Positions 24,319-33,844 of a DNA stretch of 64,000 nucleotides are shown one piece after another. The notes beneath the pieces were generated by a model. That model saw nothing but the letters and a program-made list of their open reading frames with translations. It did not search any database and had not been told where the DNA came from. Within the stretch, counting starts at the first letter, position 1. Every line of letters begins with the position of its first letter. Position numbers and translations under genes: made by a program. Source of the DNA: Fasciola hepatica (lineage: Eukaryota; Platyhelminthes; Trematoda; Plagiorchiida; Fasciolidae). The DNA lies in NCBI GenBank assembly GCA_948099385.1, contig CANUEZ040000179.1, positions 11,798,001-11,862,000 of the forward strand, read 5' to 3'.

Positions 24319-26993
24319 GTGTTTACCCGCTCTACGACAGACACCCTACTGCTTGGTGTTGTCTATCATCTTCCCGCATGCAACCCAACTGATAGCCTAG
24401 GTCTCATAGACTGTTAGGCTCCCCGAAAAGCTACGCAGACTTCACTCATCTGTTAGTCACTGGTGACTTTAAATCACCCAGTACCGGCTGGCAAACAGCT
24501 GATGCCTCTGGTATCACCTTTGGTAAACCACTCCTAGATCTCGTACTGAAGAACTAATGGGTGGAGAGCGTAAGAGATCCGACCAGATATCGCACAGGAC
24601 ACGCCTAGTTCCTACTAGACCTGGTCATCACCATTGATCGGTTCCAAATAGATGTGGCGCATTACTTGCCGCCCCTCAGTAAAAGTGATCACATTCTCAT
24701 TGGATTCGATTACATCGTGAAATGGCCCCCTCTTCCCCCACAAACTAAAATTTTGAGATCCTTCAAAAGGACCGATTTTGACCAGGTCTGTGCATTTATT
24801 CGCTCCCAGCTAAATTCAACTAACCCAGGTAACTCTGCTGATGAAATGGCATAGAGTCTGAGAGAGTTAATCTCCTTAGTTGATAGGCTGTGTGTCCCCA
24901 GAACTCGTCGTCCACAGACTGCTAAGCGACCCCTCCACCCTAGACGAAAGCGCACGCCCTTTGCCAGATATAAAGCCACAGGCCTTGCCCGTGATGCATA
25001 TTTCAGGATCATACGGAACATATGCAAAGACAAGATAAGGTCCTATCAGAATGCAGTCCAACGATCTGTACTTGATCGAGCACGGACCAATAAGGCATTT
25101 TTATTTCAGTACATGCGCCGTCTAAGGGGCACAGCTCCGACGCCACTAGCTCTCAAAGATAGTGCCGGATCTCCAATCACTTTCTCTAACCAAGTAGCCG
25201 AGGCCTTCAGCTCCTACTTACGTACAATCGTTTTCTCCATATCCACATCATCCCACCCTACCATGCACCCGATATCTCTGGCCACTACCTTCAACCGCGT
25301 CACTATTCCCATTGGTGCAGTCGCTCAAGGTTTCCGACGACTCGACCAATATTGCTCCATGGATCCTTACCTAATCCACCGCTGTATTCTCAAGGAAGCC
25401 GCGGACACAATAGCTGCTCCTCATGCCTCGCTTTTTTAGCGATGTATTGACGATGGAGGTTTCCCCAGTAGCTGGAAAAAAGCAGTGATCGCGCCCATCA
25501 ATAAGAACGGTATTAGACATCTTGCTTCCAGTTACAGACCCATAAGCTTCACCAGCATCACCAGCAAAATTTTTGAGGGAATTCTTAAGAGTTAGGTTCT
25601 TTCCCATCTGCATAGAAATAAGATCCTCTCCCCATCCCAATATGGGTTTCTTCCTGGCAGATCATGCATAACCAATATGCCTACTGTCATGGATAGTCTA
25701 ACGAAAGCCTATGATGATGGCCGGCTCTCAAACTCTGTATTCATCGATTTTGCTACGGCCTTCGATAAGGTCCTCCATGCCCCTCTTCTTTATAAGCTGC
25801 AGACATACGGGATCATAGGCTCCGTGTTGGCCATCCTAAGCAGCTTCCTTACCGAGCGCTCCCTTGTGGTTAAAGTCGGGAATGTTTTGTCTCAACCCGC
25901 CCCAGTAACAACTGGGGTCCCAAAAGGGTCGGTCTTAGGTCCCCTTTTTTTCTTGATCTGTATAAATAATCTCCCGACGGCCCTTCCCGCGAACATTGCC
26001 ATGTACGCAGACGATGAAACCCCATGGAGTTCAAGCGTTGAGGATCTGCAAATTGCAGTTTGTGAAACGAAACGCTGGTCCGAGGATTGGAACCTCTCAG
26101 TTAATGATGAAAAATGCTTGAGCATGCCTCTCGGCAGGGAGACTGGTCACACGTTTTCCATTACCGGAGCAACCACACTGCCAAGGGTTGACCGACACAA
26201 GGTGCTCGGTTTCTGGTTAGATTGTAACTTGCCCTTCTCTCATCATCAATAACTTGCGAGCAAGTCCGCCTTTCGAATCCTAAATATGATTTAAAAGTCC
26301 TTCCCGCGCCTATCTGGGGATGATTTCCCTATAATTTTCGGCACTTATATCCGACCTCTGCTGGAGTACGGTAGTCAGATAGTGCACTATAGTCTTGTCC
26401 GAGACCGTGAGGTCCCAGAAAGAGTTCAGAGGGCCTCCACCAAAGCAGTAAGGGGTCCATCCTACTTACCTTATCCCGTTCGCCTCTCACTCCTCAATCT
26501 CTATCCCCTCTGACTTAGGAAGCGTAAGAAATGATCTGTTTTTGATGTTCCACTTTTTCGAACCAGGCCAAAGCGACTGCTTCTTCTCCGTCTGTCCAGC
26601 CTCTTTTCTCCGTGGACACAGCAGAAAGGTTTTCAAGCCGAGGCCACGCACTTCACTAAGGATTTACTTTTTTAGCTTTAGGGTTATTACTCTGTGGAAT
26701 GCACTTCCGGAAGATATTGTCCTCTCGCAGAACAAAACTACCTTGAAGAAAAAGCTGGACCTCTATCCGGGTCTCTCCCAATAACTGCTAGTCAAAATAA
26801 CGAAATAGATGTCTTTTATTGCATGTATGTTCATGAATGTCGCACCCCCACTCAGCTTAAGGCAGTGTCCACAGTGAAACGCTGCATGATGTTATGTGTA
26901 TTTTTTTTCGCTGCCACCCCCATCCCCCCCTCACTTCTTTCTACACTCATTTCAGCTCGGTGAATATGACAGAAGATCAAAGATTTCCTCAAG
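24319..26993 (+). pseudogene. CR1/Jockey-like LINE family C, 5' truncated
   Basis: Starts inside the endonuclease: LLVTGDFKSPSTGW (about 24,447-24,490), FGKPLLDLVLKN and SKSDHILIGFDY (24,678-24,715). Then LTSITSKIF-type residues before 25,580, QYGFLPGRSCITN (25,637-25,675), and a long open frame 25,677-26,252 with FIDFATAFDKVLHAPLLYKL, GVPKGSVLGPLFFLI and MYADDETPWSS, holding the reverse-transcriptase YADD. The end reads VITLWNALPEDIVLSQNKTT (about 26,683-26,745). Scattered stops (for example in the endonuclease and between 25,437 and 25,677) show it is dead. The 3' flank to 26,993 is probably its 3' UTR, but no tail repeat is obvious. It sits directly after the tail of copy A0. Confidence 0.8.
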
Positions 26994-27044
26994 AACCGGG
27001 ACAATTGGGCTCAAAGCCTCGGACACATGTAGTACTTCAAGACT
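26994..27044 (+). repeat. 51-bp direct repeat, left copy (candidate target duplication of LINE A1)
   Basis: AACCGGGACAATTGGGCTC... through ...ACTTCAAGACT. The same 51 bases recur at 32,473-32,519 and continue at 33,646-33,649 after the B2 insertion, with four differences by eye. They flank the A1 element on both sides. Confidence 0.65.
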
Positions 27045-28517
27045 ACAAGACTCAGGACAATTGAACTGGAGACTGGAGTAAAGCAACAGTGGTAGGAATT
27101 TTAAAGAGTGGACCCCGGATAAAGGCCGAAAATTACCGGCCGGTTAGCTTGGCTTCAGTACTGTGTAAGTGCTTGAGGCGAATAATCAGGAAGCAGATCT
27201 CTAGGTGTTTGGTTCAACACAACCTCATATCAAGTGCACAGTTTGGGTTTGTGGCAGGACGATCCTGTCTGACGAATCTCCTGCTGTTCCTCGATGAGGT
27301 ATCCAAGCGTCTGGACGAAGAGCAATCGATTTCGGTCTGCTACTTGGACTTCAGCAAGGCGTTTGATTCTGTGAACCACAGATTTCTGGACGTCAAACTG
27401 TAGTCTGTGGGAATTGTTGGAAAGGCAGGACAATGGATAAATAGTTTTTTTAGCAGGGCGAACCTACAGTGTTAAGGTGAGGAGTCATGTTTCAAAACCG
27501 GAAGTTGTAACAAGTTGGGTGCCACAAGGCTCGGTGCTCGGCCCTCTGCTCTTCCTCATCTTCATCAATGACCTAGCACGTGCGCTTACAAACCCTACCT
27601 GTATGTTTGCCGATGACGTCAAGATAGCTGGAGTAGATATAGAACTTGAAGTGTTAACAGTACAAAACTGGGCACGCAAATAGGGCCTTCCAATAAACCT
27701 CACCAACTGTCAATGCTTGACCACAAATACAGGGGCTAGTGGGAATGGTGTGGGTTCGCTGCAAGTGGTCTCGCAGGGCAAAGACCTATGAGTTATAATG
27801 GACAACAGCCTTAAGCCGTCAAAGCAGTGCACCTCAGCAGCCAATATGACCAGGAGAGAACTCTTCTGAGTTAGATCCATTATGTCGTGTAGAGATCCGG
27901 AGATATTCGTTCCGATATATCAGGCCATAGTTAGGCCGCATATGGAGTACTGCGTGTAGGCCTGGGCGTCGTACTACCAGAAAGATATCGACTGTCTGGA
28001 GAAAGTGTAAGGTCTAGCCACTAGAATATTGGCTGGGCAAGGAGGGTTTAGCTACACAGAGCGTCTCCGTGCCCTAGACCGGTTCTCGATGGAAAGACGG
28101 CGCATTCGCGGGGATTTGATAGAGACCTTCAAGGTAATGAAAGGATTGTCAGGAATAAGACGAGAAGACCTTTTCTCTCTGATCCCCGAGAGAGACACAA
28201 GGGGGCATAGCCTTAGATTACAAAGGAAACATTCGAGGCTCCAAATTGGGGCGAAGTATTTCTCGAATAGAGTTACGCCCAATTGGAATAAGCTCCCGGA
28301 GGAGGTCATAAATACCACAACCGTGAAGGCTTTTAAGAAAGCAGTAGACCCATGTTGGGTGGCAGTATACCCCGAGTTATGTTAAGCAGCTTTTAGGGTC
28401 AGACGCAACTTACGCATTGTTTCTACCTTTATTGCCAAGGCTGATAATGCACAAAATTTCTGCCTTTAGGAAAAAGAAAAGCAGGCAGTGTTGGGAGCTA
28501 CGGAAACGTGCCGACAA
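27045..28517 (+). pseudogene. CR1-like LINE family A, main part (copy A1), interrupted by B1
   Basis: A 5'-truncated reverse transcriptase. Frame 27,089-27,403 carries AENYRPVSLASVLCK, SAQFGFVAGRSCLTN and VCYLDFSKAFDSVNH. After a frameshift, 27,477-27,683 carries VPQGSVLGPLLFLIFINDL and MFADDVKIAG (polymerase DD). The C-terminal region follows with several point stops, and 28,029-28,385 is open to WVAVYPELC. The 3' UTR is recognisable up to CCGACAA at 28,517, where element B1 begins. The remaining A1 3' end resumes at 32,412. Family A is closest in style to CR1 elements. Confidence 0.85.
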
Positions 28518-28813
28518 TAGTTCAGTTCAGTTCAGCTCAGTCTGCACAGGACAGGTAATGGCCACGGCCAATCAAGCGTCCGGAATTCCTCCGATGGTAT
28601 GCACATCAGTTATGCACCCACCACTGCCGAGTGTATTTCGGCGAATATCCGCTAAAATAGAGAGGGAAACGGAAAACCTCATCGCACATCAACTGCGAGA
28701 GACATTATGCATCGTGAGCGTTCACTGAGACAGTATGCAATGAGGGAAAAAGTCTGCTAAAACATACTCCAGAAGGACCACAGTGCTACCCGTCATCTAT
28801 CTACTTGATATAC

Positions 28814-29461
28814 TCAAGGCTCACTACAAGGAAAGATCTCGTACCACTTGCGATCTAGGGCACCTTTGAAGAATTGGACGGCCTGCAGATCTACCATTTC
28901 ACCAGGCAGACCGTTCCAACTGTTCACAACCCTGTTGCTGAAGAAGTGCGATCTAGCCATCAACCCAGATCTGGCCTTTATCAACTTCTCTTCATGTCCT
29001 CTTGTTCTGGAGTCTACGGCCAATTGGAATAGACAATCTGGTCTAAGGCCAGAAAAGCCCTTCATTACCTTAAACGTTTCTATGAGATCCCCTCGACGTC
29101 TCCTCCTTTCCAACGAGAAAAGATTCAGGCCACAGAGTCTCTGCTCGTAAGTCTTACTCCTCTGCCCTTCGACCATTTGTGTGGCAAGCCGTTGGACTTT
29201 CTCGAGGTAGGCGGCGTCCTTTGTGTAGAAGGGTGACCAAGCCTGCACGCTACCTTCTAAGTGAAGTCGTACTATAGCCATGTAAATAGGTACTAATACC
29301 TCCGGCTTCCGGCAAGACAAAGCTGATCGCAGCCTAAAGAGCTCCCCACGAGCCTTATGCGCAGCAGCGTTGCACTGCTCCGACCATTTGAAGTCACTGT
29401 TCATGATGACCCCAAGGTCTGCTGCGCCGGACTTAAGGTGGAGTGCTGCAGTAAGTGCCAT
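28814..29461 (-). CDS. LINE B1: C-terminal region of the reverse transcriptase
   Basis: A 215-codon frame with DLGVIMNSDFKWSEQCNAAA, SCRKPEVLVPIYMAIVRLHL, GSVQAWSPFYTKDAAYLEKV and NLFSLERRRRRGDLIETFKV, ending PCSEP. It is nearly the same as the B2 copy at 32,740-33,341. The polymerase core that should precede DLGVIM has been deleted, so this frame starts at the deletion scar. Confidence 0.85.
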   Translation of the reverse strand: MALTAALHLKSGAADLGVIMNSDFKWSEQCNAAAHKARGELFRLRSALSCRKPEVLVPIYMAIVRLHLEGSVQAWSPFYTKDAAYLEKVQRLATQMVEGQRSKTYEQRLCGLNLFSLERRRRRGDLIETFKVMKGFSGLRPDCLFQLAVDSRTRGHEEKLIKARSGLMARSHFFSNRVVNSWNGLPGEMVDLQAVQFFKGALDRKWYEIFPCSEP

Positions 29462-30833
29462 CTGGGCCCGCTGACTTGTGGCTGTTTAACTCCCGTACGT
29501 ACTTACGCACGCATTCCTCTGAGAGATCTAGCTCGTTTAACTGAGGATGATGCACCAGAGCCAGATCTACTCGTACCCCACAATCTATCCTATGTACACT
29601 ACCAAAGTATTCCCCCAGGGCGTCCGCTTTACCCTGGTCATCAGTGACAATACCATAGCCTCTAGTGGATAGCGGACCTACGGCATTTCTTGTTGAGCCT
29701 TTAGACTGTACATAGCTGTAGAACTTCTTCGGCTGTTGTCTTACAGACTGGGCCAATTCGAGCTCAAATTCCCGCTTGGAAGTTCTCAAAAGGCTTACAG
29801 TCTCGTTTCTCAGCTTTGTATAGCGGTTCCAGGCTAGCTGACTGCCGGAAGCTTTGTACTGGTTCCAAGAGCGGTTTCTACGTCTGATGGCCTTGGCTAT
29901 TGCGACCTTCCACCACATGGGTTTGCCCTCCCCACTCCTTCGTTTTAAGGGTGCGAACTCTTCCTGTAGGGCAGTCAGAAATCCCTTTATGGTCTGCCAG
30001 CGCTCCTCGACAGTAGCCTTCTCTGTCGTGTCCCAGGTCAAACCCATCGCCCTATTACGAAGCCTATCTATGTCCATACTACCGAAATTCCTAACCAGCC
30101 TTGAGGGTACCTTCGGTTGCCGCATGCATAGGACTATTTTGACACACACGTGGTCACCCTTGCCCAGCGGTGCACAATAATGCAGTCCAGCCACATCGTT
30201 GGGGAAGTTCGTTATAGCTAGATCCAGCAAGGATGGAACGCATCCAGTCCTATATCCGGTATTCTCCCTAATTTGCTGATGGAACGCGTTTTCATGCAGC
30301 CATTCCAAGTAGGTTTGCTCCTCCGATCCCGGCACGCAGACCTCAGCCACCCAGTAGATGTGCGGGAGATTGAAGTCACCCACTATGAAGGTCTTTTGTG
30401 CGTCCTTAACTAGTTCAGTCAAATTCCGCAGAAAACAAACATCCTCTTCGTGGTTGGTGCTTGGTGCCCTGTAGACACAGACGACGTTAACTCTTCTGCC
30501 TGGAAGGATGATCGTAACGGCGCATAGCTGGATACTTCGAGTGCACATCTTGGTCTGAGACTCAAGGTGGTTTGTACCTGACCTAACGAGGATGGCTACT
30601 CCACCACCAAGGCGATCCTGTTCCCGATCCTGCCTGTAGACTGCAAAACCGTTACTTATTAGGCCTGGCACATGGTCTTCTTCAGAAAGCCACGTTTCCG
30701 TGACGGCAACTATTGACGCTTTCTGCTCGTCAGCGGTTTTGGCGAGTTCCGCCCATTTGTTTCTAATACTACACGCGTTAGTATATAACACCACCGCGTT
30801 TGCTCCGTCGCCTAGGTGTCTCTTGCTATTCAC
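29433..30833 (-). CDS. LINE B1: ORF2 endonuclease and linker, truncated at the RT start
   Basis: A 466-codon frame. It carries the apurinic-type endonuclease blocks: LYTNACSIRNKWAEL at the start, VAVTETWLSEEDHVPG (catalytic Glu), DRLGGGVAILVR, FIVGDFNLPHIYW (Asp and Asn of GDFN), PSLLDLAITNF and GKGDHVCVKIVL (SDH-like). A linker with RRRNRSWNQYKASGSQLAWN follows, then NSHKSAGPDG, the first block of the reverse transcriptase, where the frame is cut by the deletion. In an intact element this enzyme nicks the target to prime reverse transcription. The endonuclease domain itself looks intact by its visible motifs. Confidence 0.88.
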   Translation of the reverse strand: MNSKRHLGDGANAVVLYTNACSIRNKWAELAKTADEQKASIVAVTETWLSEEDHVPGLISNGFAVYRQDREQDRLGGGVAILVRSGTNHLESQTKMCTRSIQLCAVTIILPGRRVNVVCVYRAPSTNHEEDVCFLRNLTELVKDAQKTFIVGDFNLPHIYWVAEVCVPGSEEQTYLEWLHENAFHQQIRENTGYRTGCVPSLLDLAITNFPNDVAGLHYCAPLGKGDHVCVKIVLCMRQPKVPSRLVRNFGSMDIDRLRNRAMGLTWDTTEKATVEERWQTIKGFLTALQEEFAPLKRRSGEGKPMWWKVAIAKAIRRRNRSWNQYKASGSQLAWNRYTKLRNETVSLLRTSKREFELELAQSVRQQPKKFYSYVQSKGSTRNAVGPLSTRGYGIVTDDQGKADALGEYFGSVHRIDCGVRVDLALVHHPQLNELDLSEECVRKYVRELNSHKSAGPDGTYCSTPP

Positions 30834-30846
30834 TCCTAATTGTTTC

Positions 30847-31440
30847 TCAGGCCAACGCCTGAGATGATGACACGTTTGTTACTTCGGATGTCCCCACTGG
30901 GGTGCATGAAGCCGGCTGATGGTCCAGAATTTCCGACGACTCCCAATCCATCTCTACAGGAGTTGCCACAACATCCACACTGACAGGGGTCGCGCTGTCA
31001 TCTATCTTCGGACAGTACTGCCAATTCTCGTCTTCCAGCGCATCTTCAGTTAGAACTATTTGCGACCCCGCACGTGGCTTTTTTACTATTGTCGGAGTCG
31101 GGTCTTGAGAGCCGAGTACAGCATTCCGCCGAACTTTTAGGTTTCTCACCAGCACCCTGGCTGGTCGAGCAAGGTTACCTCCCGGGACTAGACCACCAGG
31201 CCTTACTCTATGCTAGTCCGGCACAATCTGGTATCTGCCCTTGGTAATCTGAGCCAGTACTGCTGCCCTCGCCAGCAGTTTATCCCGGGTAGCCTCATCA
31301 GCGAACTCCACTAGGATTGGTCTCGCACGAAGTTCGCCTTTGTTCCCCAGTGGTGGCTTCCATGTCCCCACTCTGTGCACTCTTCTTAGAGTAGGAGGGT
31401 ACGGAACACCTGCGATTCGCATTATGTCGCAGACCCTCCT
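30847..31440 (-). pseudogene. LINE B1: ORF1 C-terminal part (RRM-like region)
   Basis: Two - strand frames, 31,422-31,213 and 31,155-30,847. The first reads MRIAGVPYPPTLRRVHRVGT and RARPILVEFADEATRDKLL, which fits the RNA-binding, RRM-like part of CR1/L2 ORF1 proteins (a PI-V-F-D---R--LL block). The second is acidic and unrecognised. Stops at about 31,210 and near 31,480 (in the codons just before) break the ORF1 frame. Confidence 0.55.
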
Positions 31441-31617
31441 CCTGTCTATGTCCCTCCTGGCTTTTGATTCCCTTATAAAGGGTTATTCCTAGTTTGGGGT
31501 CAGGAGCCTGTGGCTTGAGACCCTGCCCATCGATAAGATCTGCCTCTGCAGATCCTTCACCTTGTTTTCCAATACCAGAAGAGCAGGGTCATCCACCCTA
31601 GCTAACCCATGCTTCGC

Positions 31618-32082
31618 TCAATTACAGCCGCCCTTCTTTTTGACCTGCCTAGCCCTTCTTGGCTTCTGCTCAGTCCACTGGCCCTCATCGGTCTGCTTCA
31701 AAGGAGTTGAGGCAACGACCGCCTGGCAAGCTCTCGGAACTGGTCCATTCGCTCTGATGGTTGTCCTCTCGGATGTTGATACTACTTTCGCAAACGACTT
31801 CATGCAACCTGCTTGCGGTGGTTTGGGGCTTACGACTGAGGTACAACTTGGTGGGCGTTGGTCCTGCCCTTGGGCCTGCAGTTTAAAGGCCAGACTGGCC
31901 GCTTCCTTGTAAGGGGCACAGACCCATTCAGCCCATGGGTTCTGTTTATAAAGGACATAGATGTCCTTTGCTATCCCTGAACACCTTGGGTGAGCCCATC
32001 TCTTGCATATCTCGCACTCTATACCATTTACCCCACGTTTTCCGCACTTGGGCGCGAGACACGGGCCGGAAACGCGTGTCAT
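31618..32082 (-). pseudogene. LINE B1: ORF1 N-terminal PHD-type zinc finger
   Basis: The - strand frame begins MTRVSG, then C-x4-C, GVNGIECEICKRWAHPRC and, 20-odd residues on, WVCAPY. This is the C4-H-C3 spacing of a PHD finger, found at the start of many CR1 ORF1 proteins. The last expected Cys is Tyr here (VCAPY instead of C-x2-C). It is followed by a basic, low-complexity stretch ending KPRRARQVKKKGG. In intact elements ORF1 binds the element RNA. This copy is interrupted downstream. Confidence 0.65.
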
Positions 32083-32411
32083 ATCGAAAACCCCAAAAAC
32101 GAGGGCGAAAACAACTCAAGTGCTCTTTACCCAAACAAAAAATACGCACTCTGACTCTAGCAGGTAAATCCCGCTAACACAAAAAACAAAAACAAAAAGA
32201 AAGACTAGACGCGAGGAAAGATCGCCTCAAAAAACACCGAAAACTAATCGGCAATACTACAAGGAGAATAAAAATATTCCCCGGATAAAGCGCACCTTAA
32301 ATGCAATTATGATACGCTCAGTATTGTGAATTAAACTAGGTTAATTCACAAAACTATTCAAAAACTCAATTCAAAGACGAGAGCACTATGAATGCAAACC
32401 GCGCGGCACTT

Positions 32412-32472
32412 ACACAACTATCTGAACACACGATAGGTTCTAGCCACACCAAGTCTTGTGCAAACTGAACTG
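32412..32472 (+). mobile_element. LINE A1 3' terminus and tail, displaced by B1
   Basis: ACACAACTATCTGAACACACG... to ...TCTTGTGCAAACTGAACTG. This is the last 60 bp of family A as seen at 34,741-34,805, and it completes copy A1 after the B1 insertion. Confidence 0.88.
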
Positions 32473-32519
32473 AACCGGGACAACTGGGCTCAAAGCCTCG
32501 AACCCGTGTAGTACTTCAA
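32473..32519 (+). repeat. 51-bp direct repeat, right copy (split by LINE B2)
   Basis: Matches 26,994-27,040. The last four bases (GACT) are found on the far side of B2 at 33,646-33,649. ACTTCAA occurs on both sides of B2 (32,513-32,519 and about 33,639-33,645), so it is the likely B2 target duplication. Confidence 0.65.
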
Positions 32520-33640
32520 TCGCCCAGCTTTATTTTTGCGGATGATGTGAAGATTGTTGGATCTAAGGGTAGGGCGGACTTGGGCAGGGAAATAGGCACC
32601 GTCCTAAACTGGGCATACAAATGGGACTTACCTCTAAACGCTCAAAAAAGCCATTTGTTGTCAAGGGCAACAGAGAGCCTAACTGTCGCTCATGATCAAG
32701 GGCTGTTCACCGTAGAGGCAGCCAGTAGGGTTAAAGACCTGGGGATCATCATGAAAAGTGACTTCAAATGGTCGGAGCAGTGCAACGCTGCTGCGCATAA
32801 GGCTCGTGGGGAGCTCTTTAGACTGCGATCGGCTTTGTCTTGCCGGAAGCCGGAGGTATTCGTACCTATTTACATGGCTATAGTACGACCTCACTTAGAA
32901 GGTAGTGTGCAGGCTTGGTCACCCTTCTACACAAAGGACGCCGCCTGCCTAGAGAAAGTCCAACGTCTCGCCACGCGGATGGTTGAAGGGCAGAGGGGTA
33001 AGACTTACGAGCAGAGACTCTGTGACCTGAATCTCTTCTCGTTGGAAAGGAGGAGACGTCGAGGAGATCTCATAGAAACGTTCAAGGTAATGAAGGGCTT
33101 TTCTGGCCTTAGACCAGATAGTCTATTCCAATTGGCCGTAGACTCCAGAACAAGGGGACACGAAAAGAAGTTGATAAAAGCCCGATCTAGGTTGATGGCT
33201 AGATCGCACTTCTTCAGCAACAGGGTTGTGAACAGTTGGAACGGTCTGCCTGGTGAAATGGTAGATCTGCAGGCCGTCCAATCCTTCAAATGTGCCCTTG
33301 ATCGCAAGTGGTACGAGATCTTTCCTTGTTGTGAGCCTTGAGTATATCAAGTAGATAGATGACGGGTAGCACTGTGGTCCTTCTGGAGTATGTTTTAGCA
33401 GACTTTTTCCCTCATTGCATACTGTCTCAGTGAACGCTCACGATGCATAATGTCTCTCGCAGTTGATGTGCGATGAGGTTTTCCGTTTCCCTCTCTATTT
33501 TAGCGGATATTCGCCGAAATACACTCGGCAGTGGTGGGTGCATAACTGGTGTGCATACCATCGAAGGAATTCTGGACGCTCGATTGGCCGTGGCCATTAC
33601 CTGTCCTGTGCAGACTGAGCTGAACTGAACTGAACTGAAC
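32520..33640 (+). mobile_element. CR1-like LINE family B, 5'-truncated copy B2 with (TGAAC)n tail
   Basis: Begins within the reverse transcriptase just before SFIFADDVKIVG, so truncation is at the polymerase active site. The frame is open from there to the stop at 33,341. The 3' UTR (33,342-33,600) matches that of B1 closely and ends CCTGTCCTGTGCAGACTGAGC followed by four TGAAC units. Confidence 0.9.
32526..33341 (+). CDS. LINE B2: reverse transcriptase C-terminal half
   Basis: Open frame, about 270 codons. It starts SFIFADDVKIVGSKG with both Asp of the polymerase motif, then NWAYKWDLPLNAQKSHLL, RVKDLGIIMKSDFKWSEQCN, GSVQAWSPFYTKDAACLEKV, RRRRRGDLIETFKVMKGFSG and VNSWNGLPGEMVDLQ, ending PCCEP. 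There is no in-frame start; this is a truncated insertion, not a gene. It is one of the least damaged coding pieces in the pile, so a fairly young copy. Confidence 0.85.
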   Translation, partial: SFIFADDVKIVGSKGRADLGREIGTVLNWAYKWDLPLNAQKSHLLSRATESLTVAHDQGLFTVEAASRVKDLGIIMKSDFKWSEQCNAAAHKARGELFRLRSALSCRKPEVFVPIYMAIVRPHLEGSVQAWSPFYTKDAACLEKVQRLATRMVEGQRGKTYEQRLCDLNLFSLERRRRRGDLIETFKVMKGFSGLRPDSLFQLAVDSRTRGHEKKLIKARSRLMARSHFFSNRVVNSWNGLPGEMVDLQAVQSFKCALDRKWYEIFPCCEP

Positions 33641-33649
33641 TTCAAGACT

Positions 33650-33784
33650 TCGACGAAATACACTCGGCAGTGGTGGGTGCATAACTGGTGTGCATACCAT
33701 CGAAGGAATTCTGGACGCTCGATTGGCCGTGGCCATTACCTGTCCTGTGCAGACTGAACTGAACTGAACTGAACTGAACTGAGC
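33650..33784 (+). mobile_element. CR1-like LINE family B, very short 3' copy B3
   Basis: From CGAAATACACTCGGCAGTGGTGG to five TGAAC units, almost identical to the last 120 bp of B2 (33,519-33,640). It lies directly after the ACTTCAAGACT that followed B2, so B3 is either a second extremely truncated insertion or a local duplication of the B2 end. Confidence 0.8.
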
Positions 33785-33794
33785 AGTCCTGTCC

Positions 33795-33844
33795 TGACGT
33801 CATCGGCAAACACAAACCCCACCTTTATGTTTGCCGATGACGTC
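33795..33844. repeat. 18-bp inverted repeat at the 5' end of LINE A2
   Basis: TGACGTCATCGGCAAACA at about 33,795 and TGTTTGCCGATGACGTCA at about 33,827, separated by about 13 bp. The right arm is the normal A-family sequence for the FADDV codons. The left arm is its inverted copy, and ACAAACCCC next to it also mirrors the family sequence. Confidence 0.9.

Larger units (their letters stand above)
28518..32411 (-). mobile_element. CR1-like LINE family B, near full-length copy B1 with an RT-core deletion
   Basis: On the - strand, from right to left: 5' UTR (32,411-32,083), ORF1 pieces, endonuclease, reverse-transcriptase C-terminal region, 3' UTR and tail (TTCAGTTCAGTTCAG at 28,521 on the + strand, i.e. 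(CTGAA)n). It lies inside the 3' UTR of A1, whose sequence stops at 28,517 and resumes at 32,412 with at most a 1-base overlap. CR1 elements often leave no clear target duplication. The central reverse transcriptase between AGPDG and DLGVIM is missing (junction about 29,433-29,461), so the copy is dead. Confidence 0.88.
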
